DNA of 64,000 nt from Platycnemis pennipes (GCA_933228895.1 OW121846.1:148508746-148572745), one strand, 5' to 3'. Positions 40,822 to 51,176 are shown, counted from the first letter of the stretch. Notes: generated by a model not told the origin, from the sequence alone. Program-made: numbers and translations.

Positions 40822-41721
40822 GTACATTATTTGCTGTTTTGGTTGTGCTTGTAATAGAGGTTCGTTAATATTATTTTCGTTTGACATGCCTTTCTCATTC
40901 CACCGTTGAACGAAATCGCGCACAACATTATCAACATTTGAATTTGACTCGCCCCGATCCTCTCCTCCATCAATCAGCATAGCCAAAATATGAAGATCTG
41001 GAGATGGTCCACCACTTTCAGAATTAGGATAGGTAACGTCATTCCGCGGTATAAATGGCACCTCTCTCGTAGACGGACCTGCTATTTGCGAACAATGAAT
41101 TATACGATCTCTCTTGGGAATGAATGATAGTTTTTTTGGAGGGCCCCGCTATTTGGCAATCAGTCATTTCCAAAGTTTGTAGTAAATAATCGGTCCCTTG
41201 TCTCTACCTGTAATTTTTAGAACGAATTTTATCTAGGCTCTTTCTATGAGCAGCATCTTCATTTTCTACACAATCTTTATTCTCGACATCAGCTTTTTTC
41301 TTAGCACGATAATTTCTAGCATATTCGGCTTTTTTCCCCTTGTTTTCCGCTTCCTGTGCACTCTGATGAATACATTCTTTCTTTCTTGCGCGGTAATTTC
41401 TGGCATACTCAGTATTTTTTCTCTTCCGATCCATGTTAGTTTTTCCAATTCGGGATCAGCGTCAATTCTCCCCAATTCTTTCATTTTAGTGCGATAATTT
41501 CCGTCATCTTCGGCTTTCTTCCTCTTTCTTTCATCTCCCTGTCCTTGCACTAAATTATTCAATTGTAAAATCTCACCCATTTCGTCTGCTGTTTCATTAC
41601 CCTTTTGATCTTCTTGCCGCTCTCTTCCACTTTCTGCATTTTCTAACATTGCGGATTCAACACTAGTTGCGTTGCCTTCATGACGTTTGTCCATGTTTCC
41701 GTGCCTGCAAAAGAATTCCAA
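40822..41721 (-). pseudogene. Helitron-like protein, basic N-terminal region
   Basis: Minus frames from 41721 contain three copies of a basic motif, KAEDDGNYRTKMKE, NTEYARNYRARKKE and KAEYARNYRAKKKA. Repeats of this kind precede Helitron-type proteins in arthropods. One frameshift lies between the frame 41721-41266 and the frame 41434-41204. Further on, 41061-40822 gives MPFIPRNDVTYPNSESGGPS to NEPLLQAQPKQQIM, ending at the CR1-B insertion. Upstream of 41721 I could not find the TC-type Helitron end. Confidence 0.7.
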
Positions 41722-41931
41722 ATAAATAACATGTCTCGGTATAGCATATCAAGGTTAGGTCAAATTTCCGAAACAAAATCTCATAAACACTCATTTTTTA
41801 TGAAAAACCATTTCCCCCCCACAAATTTGTCGGAAAAAAACTTTTTTACAAGGTCAGAACAAAATCTGAAAGAAATTGTCAAGAATTGTTCCCAAAAAAA
41901 ATTCTCTAAAAAAAGCTCCACCAGAAGGCAG
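41722..41931. other. AT-rich upstream region of the Helitron-like gene
   Basis: No supported feature. It could hold its promoter or the tail of the SINE whose head lies at 41932-41996. Confidence 0.3.
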
Positions 41932-41996
41932 AGGTCTTGAGACCTTCGGTACGTGGGACGACGACTCTGACCACTACGCGATCTTACTCTATTGAA
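41932..41996 (-). mobile_element. tRNA-like SINE head or tRNA pseudogene
   Basis: On minus: GATCGCGTAGTGGTCAGAGT (excellent A box, TAGTGGTCAGAG) and AAGGTCTCAAGACC (worn B box) at tRNA spacing. The stems no longer pair well, so a functional tRNA is unlikely. Confidence 0.55.
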
Positions 41997-43914
41997 GCGC
42001 GAGCGTTCTCGTGAGTTTACATCCGGCATGCTAAGCGGGGCCCCGGAAAGAAGAATCTGATGGTACGTGACGGGAGTTCGCTCTTTTTCCCCCATGCCAA
42101 AAGTGCCCAACGCACTGTGGGGTCAAATCGTAATTTGCCGGACAAAAGTCCAAAACTGCTTTTTATGAAATTAAGTCTCGAAACTTGGCACAAATAAATG
42201 GTGATTATGGAATAGTAAGTCATTTTTCATAGGTATTACCTGTTACTCAGATACAGAGGCTCAAACACTAACAAATTTCGAAAAAAGCGCCCGCTCTCAT
42301 TTTATTCGAAAATCTTAAAAGTTGAGCAGATATAGGAGCAATTTTATGATTTTTGTGAAATAAAAAAATTACCAATTGGGAAAACGGTTCTTTGCCTAGC
42401 CTATACTATTCATAGTTTCAGACATTTTTGACTATATTTGAGTGCTATTACGTCACAAAATAGCGGACCCTTTTTTTAGACAAAATTTTACATAAAGTAG
42501 ACAATATAATCCTTATTCGGAAAATGGTCTCTGGGATACTTCATCAGAGTGTAAATTGAAGATATTTATAGGATATTCCGTAAAAATATCTGAAAAAAGT
42601 TTGCGACGCCGAGAATAAACTCGAGTTTTCGAACGCGGGTCGCGGCCCGGCTCCGCGCAGCGGGACCTGGAAATACCGAGACTCCGTTGGTTTGTTCATG
42701 TCGTGTGGATAATAACTCCTCGAATATAACTTTTTCAGGCTTTGCATGCTGTCACTGATTTCTAAAGATTCTATACTCAAGATTTGGCGAGGACATGGGT
42801 TCGAGAGAATGGATCAGTGCACTCGTAACTGCGGTAAATTTTTTATTTGGATAATTCTCGTAATCATGCTGAAAATTATGAACGTCTTTCAACTCTTGAG
42901 AAAGAATGCTGGTTTTCGGGGAACCATGAATGTTCTCCATAAAAAGACTAGATTTAGGATTCCCTTCTTTCCCTTTACCCTCTCCTCCTCCACCCCGAAC
43001 TACATCCTACGCCTTTACTACCCGAGGAGGGTGGCGCAAAACGGAACGTTTTATGGCAATTTGCAGTCTTAAAAAAAACATGCCTGCTTGGAAAATTACA
43101 ACTTGTTGTTGCTTTTTGTTATCTGACTCTTTGACGCGTCAGAAATAAAAATAGTCGATACTCTCCTATAAATAACTCGGAGCTGACAATATATGAAATT
43201 TGATATTTAATTTTAAGGATTACCTAAAGGGAATCGCTTTCACAATATCATTCTTTATAGCTTCTTAAAATGAAATTCAAGATTCTGTTTGAAATCAGAA
43301 TGGTTTCATGAGTTTTTACAAAAAGCTCTGTTGTCGCATTATCATCTCTTTGTATTGAGTGACATATGTTTGAGGGATGGATTCATTTAACCTTGAGATT
43401 CCAGTGGTTTTGCATTTTTATTTCGCAATACTGATCACACAATGTTATAATGTCAAATTAAAATGCTCTCGACGAAAATTAATGTAATATAGATAAAACA
43501 CAATTAGATTAATCAATAATATATTAAACAAAACTGGAAAACTGAAGTTGTTTTGCATAGAATTTGCTGCGCCATGTTTTACTCATGGTTTATAAAGAGA
43601 AAGTAATTTGAAAAGAGGATGGCAATAAACGAGAATGACTTAAATTAATTTTGATATTGTCAGTACCGATAAAATCAATTCAATAATATAAATGAAATGC
43701 CATTACTTGTAAGATACTGAAAAGAACATAAATAACATTATCCCAAATGATTTTCACTCTCAGAGAATTCTTAGTTTTAACTCACCGAGTCCTCTTCAGG
43801 TAGGTAGTTGACAAATTTCTGAAAGCATAGCCCATGTTTATATTTGCGAATGGTTAAGAAGGTGAAGAAACAGTTAGAGGAGATGGGTCGCCTTTTAACT
43901 ATCCTTTCCTTAAC
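41997..43914. other. Long stretch without a recognised gene
   Basis: About 1.9 kb. Frames of 60-108 codons overlap and show no known domain. A GC-rich island around 42625-42670 (GGGTCGCGGCCCGGCTCCGC) stands in AT-rich surroundings. From 43140 to 43780 the sequence is very AT-rich with no repeats I could align. Confidence 0.3.
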
Positions 43915-43975
43915 CTTAATAGACTGGTTACGCTAATATAATTATCGTATCATCCCTTTACAATTCTTGCCGAAT
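43915..43975 (-). mobile_element. CR1-A LINE scrap
   Basis: TAATAGACTGGTTACGCTAA through TACAATTCTTGCCGA matches the reverse of CR1-A coding for SARFVKGRYDNYISVTSLLN. No tail. Confidence 0.7.
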
Positions 43976-44231
43976 AGGTATATGAAGTGAGGGAGCAGTG
44001 CGGCTGAGAAAGAGTGATCCCACATTATCCGACCCGGTAGACTTGGAACAGGGGAGCATGATTAAGTAAACTTCCGGAGGGGTGGTGGAAATGTAGGAGA
44101 GGGAATATGGGCAAACGGGTGGAATCTGGGGGAGAGGAAAGGTGGGAGACGCATGGTTGAAGTTGTCATTAAATTAAGTAATATTAAATTATTAATTAGT
44201 TAAAAAAGTCAGTCATTAAAAGCAGAAGGGC
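43976..44231. other. Purine-rich spacer without a recognised feature
   Basis: G/A-rich from about 43980 to 44160; nothing supported. Confidence 0.3.
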
Positions 44232-44716
44232 GATCGACACGATAGGTTGAGTAGTGTATCAGAATTAATACAAGAATTAGGGTGGGAATCATTATCAGAG
44301 CGTAGGTTAAAGTACAGATTAAATCTATTGGAGAAATTTCAATCGGAGAGCTTTACTGAAGATGTTAGGCACATATTAAAAACACCAGCGTATTATGTTA
44401 GATTCGACCACATAAATAAGAATAGGGAGATAGATTGTCGTACAGATAGATTCAAAATGGCATTTTTTCCCGCACCATAAGAGTACAGAATAGGCAGCAT
44501 AGGAAAGGGATAGGTAGGGGAAATATCTAATAGGGGAGTATTATGCAGTGCATGATGCATGTCTTACCCCTTAAATACTGTAGACACTAACAATCAAGTT
44601 GCATGAGACAATATAGTTGCTAGTTTGCATGTTAGTAGTGCATGCCTGGTGATCTTCACCACCTGCCACACACCCTCGCGGTGGCTTGCAGGGTATCGTA
44701 TAGATGTAGATGTAGA
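44232..44716 (+). mobile_element. CR1-B LINE, 3'-end copy
   Basis: The open frame 44247-44480 encodes the ORF2 C-terminus (SSVSELIQELGWESLSERRL, KTPAYYVRFDHINKNREIDC). UTR, hairpin and the tail GTAGATGTAGATAGATG follow. It keeps the natural end of ORF2. Confidence 0.9.
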
Positions 44717-44860
44717 TAGATGACACTAAGGATATTCACAGCATTATAAGATAGGGAGGCAGGAATACGGTGGGATTTCCTCCTTGTGTTAATAAGTGAC
44801 CAAAATCTTTTCGGGTTCACCCGAATTTCCTCGGAAATGCCAGTAATATATTTTTTGTAA
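44717..44860 (-). mobile_element. Fragment of another LINE, linker region
   Basis: Minus translation: YKKYITGISEEIRVNPKRFW, then SLINTRRKSHRIPASLSYNA. This NPKRFW.LINTRRKS.RIP signature belongs to the segment just before the RT of many APE-type LINEs, but not to CR1-A or CR1-B. The clade is uncertain. Confidence 0.6.
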
Positions 44861-45500
44861 TCTACATCTACATCTACATAATAACCTGCAAGCCACCACA
44901 AGGGTGTGTGGCAGGGGGTAATTGCTCACCAAACATACACTACATATCATGCATAAAAAAGGAATAGTATTAATAAAGTAGTCAGAACTGCAATATTTAA
45001 AAAAGATAGAAATTGCTAAGAAAACATGCAAAAACATTCTGTTAGTAGGGTTAGCTTTAAGTACTCATACCAAAATGCAGCTACCAATGCTATTCATTGC
45101 TACTCTCCGATAGGACATATTTACCGTTATTCGCATCTCTTATTGTGCGAGGGAAAAAGGACATTTTGAATCGGTCAGTTCGGCAATCAATTTCTCTAAC
45201 TTTATGATTATGGTCCAGTCTGCCATAGTAAGTTGGGTTCGTAAAATATTTTTAACATCATCACTGAAAATATTGCCTTGGAATTTGTGTAAGAGATTAA
45301 GTCTAAATTTCAACCTGCGATCTGACAATGATTCCCATTTCAATTCATTTAATAGACTGGTTACGCTAATATAATTATCGTATCGTCCCTTTACAAATCT
45401 TGCCGATCTTCGCTGCACACGTTTAAGTTCATTACTTAGACCGATTTCGTAGGGATCCCATACACTGGCAGCATATTCCAAATGAGGTCTAACAAGGGAG
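44861..45500 (-). mobile_element. CR1-A LINE, 5'-truncated copy
   Basis: Tail (TCTACATCTACATCTACATA on plus), UTR, and ORF2 C-terminus open from 45481 to 45140 (RRSARFVKGRYDNYISVTSL, SDRRLKFRLNLLHKFQGNIF). Ends at 45500 in the SLVRPHLEY region. Confidence 0.9.
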
Positions 45501-45753
45501 AAAATTAGAATTTCTCCATTGTAAACTGTATGTTTTCATGTTGGTTGCTCATATGGCTGAAAAACTTGTTCATGTGGCTGAAAAACGGCAATGTTTGTGT
45601 GTTGAAGATTGTTTATGGCGTTATCGCTATTTTCAGTTTTATTACCATTATACCAGTCGTTATTTTTAATTTAATTGTTATGGTATCATTGTAGTTATTG
45701 TAATTGCAAAATATGACAGATGATGAAAGAATGACAATAGAATTGGTAATTAA
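45501..45753. other. Spacer with a small tandem repeat
   Basis: TGGCTGAAAAAC occurs twice, 19-20 bp apart, near 45554-45585. No gene supported. Confidence 0.35.
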
Positions 45754-45786
45754 TCTACATATGTCTACATAATACCCTGCTCCGAA
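45754..45786 (-). mobile_element. Last bases of a CR1-type tail
   Basis: TCTACATATGTCTACATAAT then ACCCTGC: only the tail and the last hairpin arm, directly joined to the LINE fragment on its right, as after an internal deletion. Confidence 0.55.
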
Positions 45787-46576
45787 GGAGAAAGGATGAA
45801 TGGCGCCTTAGTTCCACAAAGGTGGCACGGGTGTGAGGGTTTGGATGACGCTTCCAAAGTTTCCAGGCCCTGAGTTTATTTGTGAGAGCATGTATCGTCT
45901 CTGCGGAATGCCAGATGGGTCTCTTCTTGGAAACTCGGCGCGAGGGGACGAAGTCCGCGATGGCACCATGAACGAAGTCATAAAAGACCTCCAGGCCACT
46001 CTCAGGGGAGCCACACTCCAGGAGGGCCCAAGGGATGAGGGAAAGAGCATGGTTAATTGCTGGCCAGTCTGCTTTCTTCCAGGCTCTCAGCGTCCTTGGA
46101 GGGGGAGGTGACTGCGGAAGAAGAGGGTTAGGAAGTACGAGGGGACACTCGAGTGACTCGTGGTCGGACGGGAAAATGTTCTCTTGCCTGTAGTGACAGA
46201 AGGAAGTCGGAAGGACGACAGCACCAAATCCAGGGTTGCCAAATTTCTTGTGGGATTGGGGTTGCACTGCTCGAGCCCCAACCCGTCAATAAAATGTTCA
46301 ATGAAATACTCGTCGCTGGGGGTGACGGTGCGACCCTCAGTTCGGGAGGACCATTGAATAGACAGGTTGAAATCACTAAACATTAGAACATCACTTAGAG
46401 AGCAAACTTGTAGCACAGAGTCAATAAAGGCTTCGAGGACGCTTAGGTTCCTGTTGGGCGGGCGGTAGAAGCAACCAATGAATAATTTCCGAGCACCGTT
46501 ACCACCTGATGTTGTTTTGATCTGTCCAAATGATTTCTCAATTCGTTTCCAGATCAGACCTACGGGAAGCGGAGAA
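45787..46576 (-). pseudogene. 2A-bearing LINE: endonuclease and linker
   Basis: Minus translation from 46576: PVGLIWKRIEKSFGQIKTTS, KLFIGCFYRPPNRNLSVLEA, DVLMFSDFNLSIQWSS (catalytic Asp/Asn box, DFN) and EQCNPNPTRNLATLDLVLSS. A frameshift near 46160 leads to the frame of 46267-45787 with EVFYDFVHGAIADFVPSRRV and KKRPIWHSAETIHALTNKLR, the linker before RT. The RT is missing. It belongs to the APE-type LINEs but is distinct from CR1-A, CR1-B and the jockey-like elements. The N-terminal part is at 46946-47366. Confidence 0.75.
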
Positions 46577-46945
46577 ATTTGAGTGAGCGGCCAGCAGCGC
46601 ACCCCGAGAGTTCCGATCACCAGGCCGTGCTCGCGGCCCTCCGCCGCGGCACGGGCCTTATTTTTAACTATGACGAATATGTAAACCTGTACATGCATAT
46701 AATAAAGAGTTCCGACACGAAGTGTGTCCTGGAGGTATGTCCCAACCGCGGCCAACCTTGCCGACCGTCCATCGCGGACCGTACTCCCGTAGCTTTATGC
46801 CAAGGCCGGCCATATTGGCCGCGCCAAGGTATATAAGCGCGGGTGTGCGGGACCGACACAGTCGAGTTGAGGGTTGACCGAGCTTGGGACCTGCGCCCGG
46901 TCTCTCGCCGAAAAATTTGGTGTGACTCGGAGAAGTCTAATTCCA
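46577..46945 (+). promoter_or_regulatory. Promoter-bearing insertion, possible solo LTR
   Basis: This GC-rich 370-bp block interrupts the endonuclease of the LINE (coding resumes on either side). It holds AATAAA at 46701, a GGCC.ATATT.GGCC palindrome and TATATAAG at 46830-46837 with GC-rich sequence after. On plus it begins TGAGCGG and ends CCAGTCA, and near the end AATTTGGTGTGACTCGGAG recalls LTR-retrotransposon leaders. A flanking duplication is not evident. Boundaries are approximate. Confidence 0.4.
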
Positions 46946-47366
46946 GTCAGGTACGTTGTCGTTGAGCCAAGTCTCAGTCAGAGTAATAATTTGGTAGGAC
47001 GTAAGCTCAGTGATGTGAGAAGCGTGTATCGAGAGCATGTTTCGAATACTTCGAACATTCTGATAGTGAACGGGGTTACACACGGGACCAGGATTAACAC
47101 TTACATCACCCGCGAGGAGGATTAGGAGCACAAGACGTTTCCAGGCCAGGCCGGGGGATACAGAACGCTCAGGCGAATAGGAACGGGAGCGAGAATTTCT
47201 CGCCCGAGGTGTGAACGGAACGCCGTCTTCGGGGTTACCAGTACCCGGGTAGAGCACGGGCGATAGCCGGGAGGGACGGGGGACGACGGAGAGGCCGCAC
47301 AGCTTGGCACATGGGAACACAAAACTTCTACGGGAACACAAGAACATCACAGAGTGGTGGGAATTA
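46946..47366 (-). pseudogene. 2A-bearing LINE: ORF2 N-terminus
   Basis: Minus translation: PCAKLCGLSVVPRPSRLSPV, an Arg/Ser-rich stretch, then LAWKRLVLLILLAGDVSVNP followed by GP, and VHYQNVRSIRNMLSIHASHI, TSYQIITLTETWLNDNVPDW. TETWL is the Glu box that opens the APE endonuclease. GDVSVNPGP (47084-47110), after a Leu-rich run, matches the 2A peptide pattern D-V-x-x-N-P-G-P; the usual Glu is Ser here. 2A-like sequences near the start of LINE ORFs are known from several metazoan CR1-group elements. The reading frame is open from 47407 to 46937, which is notable for a fragment. Confidence 0.75.
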
Positions 47367-47370
47367 TTTA

Positions 47371-47425
47371 CATCTACATCTACATAATACCCTGCAAGCC
47401 ACCACAAGGGTGTGTGGCAGGGGCC
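47371..47425 (-). mobile_element. CR1-type tail, minus
   Basis: CATCTACATCTACATAATAC, CCTGCAAGCCACCACAAGGG, TGTGTGGCAGGGG: an almost perfect terminal module, only 55 bp. It sits directly at the 5' side of the 2A-bearing LINE. Confidence 0.8.
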
Positions 47426-47540
47426 ATTATATTTAAAGAGGCGCTGGAGGAGGATTCACAAGTGCACACAACAAGAAAGAACGCGGAAAAGCGAAGATAC
47501 ACCGGACAAAAACACAATACCGTTAAGCGAAAGGAATATA
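47426..47540. other. Left flank or extreme 5' end of the CR1-A copy
   Basis: Purine-rich, with ATATTTAAAGAGG near 47430. I cannot place the exact 5' boundary of the CR1-A element, which lies between here and about 47560. Confidence 0.35.
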
Positions 47541-47556
47541 TTAATAGTTATATATC

Positions 47557-47933
47557 TTCATATTTCGTGTAGAATATATTTATAGTTAGTTATTTGCTGG
47601 TTACATTTTTACTAAATAGTTTATTTGAGCGTTTTTTCTTATTATTATTAAGTAGTTTAACCTTTTAAGTATTAACGTAAGTTAAACGTAGTATATTAAT
47701 AAGTTGTCTCTTTCATCGTACTTCTTATTATTCCATAGTTTGTCTCAGTAGTTTTTTATGTAGAGCTTTTACTTTTCATCATTTAGTTATCGTCATATTT
47801 CGTGTAGAATATATTTAAAGTTTGTTATTTGTTGGTTACGTTTATACGGAGTAGTATATTTTAGCGTTTATTCTTATTTATAAGTAGTTTAAACTTTTAA
47901 TTATTTACATAAGTTAAACGTAATATATTAATA
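47557..47933 (+). repeat. Tandem repeat of about 233 bp in the CR1-A 5' region
   Basis: About 145 bp starting at CATATTTCGTGTAGAATATA (47560) recurs at 47795 with offset 232-235 bp. The copies end at AAGTTAAACGTA.TATTAATA (47679-47701 and 47911-47933). ATATATTAATA just before the first copy may be the end of an earlier monomer. Identity is roughly 80 percent. Tandem 5' monomers carrying promoters are known in some LINEs, but promoter activity here is inference. Confidence 0.75.
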
Positions 47934-48515
47934 TCTTAACAGTAGTTTTAACTCTAATCTAAGTGGTAGTTGGGTAGTAGGTATTACTTGCATATTAACC
48001 TATCTCTTCTCTCTACTAGAGCCTTACTTTCCGTTGGTTTGTCGGTTAGCTGCTTCTTCCTTCTAGCCTATATTACTCACGTCAACAACACTACATTCCT
48101 TCCCTTCCCATCGCTAACCTTGTCAAGGTCAGCGATAACCGAGACCCCCAGCCGTGAAACAATCCCCTAACCGACTCCCCGTCGAGAGCCCTTCCTGCGC
48201 AAACCACTCACCCGTGTAAGTCTTATCCTACCTCCTGTTGTTGCTAGGGCAATTAGTTAAGTGCCTACGGGCTGGTGATTATTGATTTTTAAATCTTATT
48301 GCTGAGTCCTTTAGAGTTCTATTGTAGGCATTTCTTAGTGTGTACTGAATTGTGTAAAGAATCTAGGTACTTTCTGTTCCTTGTATTAATATATCTGAAG
48401 TTTATTTATAATCGAATAGTACTGCTTCCAACGTAGTTCATCCATAGCTTAGTGGTTGTAATTTATACTATATAGTCTTTACATAGCTTAGTTTTCAGGG
48501 AAAAGCGTGATTAGG
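47934..48515 (+). promoter_or_regulatory. CR1-A 5' untranslated region
   Basis: Non-coding sequence between the tandem repeats and the ORF1 start codon at 48516. It likely includes the transcription start, as LINE promoters are internal, but no core motif is decisive. Confidence 0.4.
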
Positions 48516-49481
48516 ATGGCTTTCAATCGGTCTTCTGTTGTGACGCTCGACAATTCAGGCGAATGCGCGGCTCTAAGGGCCCGTATCGCCGAGTTGGAAA
48601 GAATCGTGTCGGAACTCCGTTCGAAGGTAGAAGGGAGGGTGTCTGTCTCCGAGAGTGCTGGAGTTTCGGGTGGACTCATTAGTGAGGATCCAACCGTCAC
48701 TACACCGCTCAATGAAGAGGTAGCGCCAGCCCCTAAGCCCGATGAGTGGAGGGTAGTTACTCTGAGTAGCGGAGGTGTAAGGCTGCGGCGCGGAGCGGAG
48801 TTTGCAGAGGCAACTCCTCTCCCCGTCTCAAATAGGTTTCAGGCGCTTCCTATGGATGTCGCCGAGATTCCTGCAGCCGGCCCCGTCGCTACTCCGAGAG
48901 CTCTACCGAGGAGAAGCCGTCAGAGTGGGAAGGGGGGGATGCTAGTGATAGGGAGTAGTAACGTTCGGCGTGTGATGGCTCCTTTGCGGAGAAGGGCAGA
49001 CCGCGAGGGTGTTAGCCAGGGCTTAACGTCTTGGTGCATCCCCAGTGGCGGTATTCCTCAGGTGACGAAGGCGATGGGAGCGGCGGTTGCGGGCACGAAG
49101 TGCTCTAGGCTGCAGGTCGTGGCCCACGTAGGCGTCAACGATGCCACCGACCGCAGACCCGAGGAGATTCTGCATTCCTTCAAGGAATTGAACACAGAGG
49201 TGAAGCGGGTAAGTGAAGTCGCGGGCGTTGAACTGGCGCTATCGATTTGTAGTCTGGTCCCGAGGATCGATCGTGGACCTCTGATTTGGCGTCGAGTGGT
49301 AGACATAAATCAGAGGCTACGCCGTTTCTGTAAGGACATTGGAGCCACCTTCGTTGACCTTCAGCCGTCGCTTCGGTCGTTTAGACACCCTTTAAACCGC
49401 TCTGGAGTTCATTACACTCCGGACGCCGCCAAACGCGTGGCGGATAGGATATTAGATCATTGCAGGCCTTTTTTAGGGTAG
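48516..49481 (+). CDS. CR1-A ORF1: coiled coil plus SGNH/GDSL esterase-like domain
   Basis: 321 codons from ATG at 48516, the frame opening nine bases earlier. Residues about 18-40 are Leu/Glu/Arg-rich and likely a coiled coil (ALRARIAELERIVSELRSKV). A linker carries WRVVTLSSGGVRLRR and LPVSNRFQAL. From about 140 the SGNH hydrolase fold is marked by MLVIGSSNVRRV (nucleophile Ser in block I), VVAHVGVNDATDR (Asn208-Asp209, block III) and LNRSGVHYTPDAAKR (His299, block V). Esterase-type ORF1 proteins are known in CR1-group LINEs; they are thought to aid membrane or RNP association, but the substrate is unknown. The frame has no break although ORF2 of the same copy is ruined. It lies about 50 bp before ORF2 sequence. 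Confidence 0.93.
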   Translation: MAFNRSSVVTLDNSGECAALRARIAELERIVSELRSKVEGRVSVSESAGVSGGLISEDPTVTTPLNEEVAPAPKPDEWRVVTLSSGGVRLRRGAEFAEATPLPVSNRFQALPMDVAEIPAAGPVATPRALPRRSRQSGKGGMLVIGSSNVRRVMAPLRRRADREGVSQGLTSWCIPSGGIPQVTKAMGAAVAGTKCSRLQVVAHVGVNDATDRRPEEILHSFKELNTEVKRVSEVAGVELALSICSLVPRIDRGPLIWRRVVDINQRLRRFCKDIGATFVDLQPSLRSFRHPLNRSGVHYTPDAAKRVADRILDHCRPFLG

Positions 49482-49527
49482 ATGGTAGGGTAGAGAGTAG
49501 GTCATGTAGTGGGGTAAATATGGGTCT

Positions 49528-50948
49528 TTGCCAGTCGCTTTATCGGATAACTATCATGAAAGCAGAATTGACCCTCATAATACTTCAGACATTACTACAG
49601 CATTCCCTTGTAGCCTTAATTATAGTCGAGGTGAAAATATTTCCGTTGCGGTAGTTCATTGCCGAAGTCTTAAAAACAAGATACCTGAGTTCCATCACCT
49701 TATTCATACTACTGATGCAGATGTAATTATAGGAACTGAAAGTTGGCTGACGGATGAAATTCCTGACTCAGAAATATTCCCCAAATCTTTTAAAATATAT
49801 AGAAAAGATAGACATAACAGAGCAGGTGGTGGCGTTTTCATTGCAGTCAAGAACTCAATCATTAGCAAAGCAGTAATATTTCCCGACAACCCCTTAGAAT
49901 GTGTTTGGTGTTCATTAACATGCCCTAAATCCAGATCAATATCTGTCTGCGCCTTCTATAGGCCCCCAACTACTGATGTTGAGTCATTATTAGAACTGGG
50001 AAACCAGATAAATACCCGTCCCGTCCCGTAACAGCGAACGTAATATAATAATAGGTGGGGATTTCAATGCACCATCGATAGACTGGAGAACATACTGCTT
50101 CCAAGCTGGAGGAAGGGACAAAAACATCTGTGAGACTCTATTAGATGTATTCTCCAACAACTCCCTGACACAATTAGCTACAGCACCTACTAGAGGGAAT
50201 AACATTCTTGATTTACTGGCAAACAGCACCCCACAAAAAGCGACTAAGATTGACACCGTTGATGGAATCAGTGACCACTGAATTCTGACTGCAAAATTCT
50301 CTCTATATTTAAATAAAAATGTTTAACAAAAAAGAAAGATTTATATTTTGAAAAGAGCAGACTTTGCTAACTTTAAAATTTAGTTAAGAGTATCCTTATC
50401 GGATTCCAAAAAGTCTTCCATAAAGGTATGTACCAACGATTCATGGAAGTCGTTCATTAATATCATGCGCTCTGGGATCAACAGATTTATCCCTAGTAAA
50501 TTCAAAAAAGAAAGCACTGAACCTAGGTGGTACAATGCCGAAGTGAGAAAATCCCTGAGACGGCAGCGAATATGTCATGCTAAAATGAAAAGATTAGTAA
50601 ACATATGCCCACTGATGAGGGTAATGTAATTATTGAAAATTATAAAATTTCAAAATCCACTGCAAAGACAGCCTTTAGTAATGCATTTGCAGAATTCAAA
50701 AGAAAAACACTTGGGGAACAATTGAAAGAAAATCCAAAAGTCTTCTGGTCGTACGTAAGGGAAGTGCAAGGCCATAAGTCTGCCGTCCATTCACTTAAAA
50801 ATGATAGAGGTGAAATGACCACAAACACACTCGACAAAGTTAACTTGCTAAATTCCTTCTTCCAAACTGTTTTTAACCCACCTTCCGGGGATTCAACTGT
50901 CGTGTTACCTGACCTCTTTCAGCGGTTGATGCAACCAATTGACATTTC
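49528..50948 (+). pseudogene. CR1-A ORF2, endonuclease and linker, first part
   Basis: The APE endonuclease is open from 49528 to 50031: VAVVHCRSLKNKIPEFHHLI, VIIGTESWLTDEI (Glu box), RAGGGVFIAVKNS and CAFYRPPTTDVESL. A frameshift near 50020 precedes GGDFNAPSIDWRTYCFQ (Asp/Asn box). After GISDH a TGA stop follows. The linker is readable in another frame (MPTDEGNVIIENYKISKSTA, FWSYVREVQGHKSAVHSLKN) up to LFQRLMQPIDIS, where the CR1-B insertion interrupts it. At least three lesions. Confidence 0.9.
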
Positions 50949-51176
50949 ATCTACATCTACATCTACACGATACCCTGCAAGCCACCGCGAGGGTGTGTGG
51001 CAGGGGGTGAAGGTCACCAAGCATTCACTACTAGCATGCAAGCAAGCAACTAAAGGGTCTCATGCAACTAGATAGTTAGTATCTATGGTATTTGAGGGGT
51101 TAATACATGCATCATGCACTACAGAATACTCTAAAATATTTCCCCTACCTATCCCTTTCCTATGCTGCCTATTCTG

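Larger units (their letters stand above)
47541..50948 (+). mobile_element. CR1-A LINE, 5' part (5' UTR, ORF1, start of ORF2)
   Basis: The longest CR1-A in the window. It has a 5' region with tandem repeats, intact ORF1 and a degraded ORF2. It is split at ATTTC (50944-50948) by a minus CR1-B and resumes at 55339, ending with its tail at about 57027. Confidence 0.93.

Noticed and set aside
50949..50975. Hexamer repeats at element ends as a CRISPR-like or satellite array
   Set aside because: They are short (two to four units), always at one end of CR1-type copies, and have no spacers. They are LINE tails.
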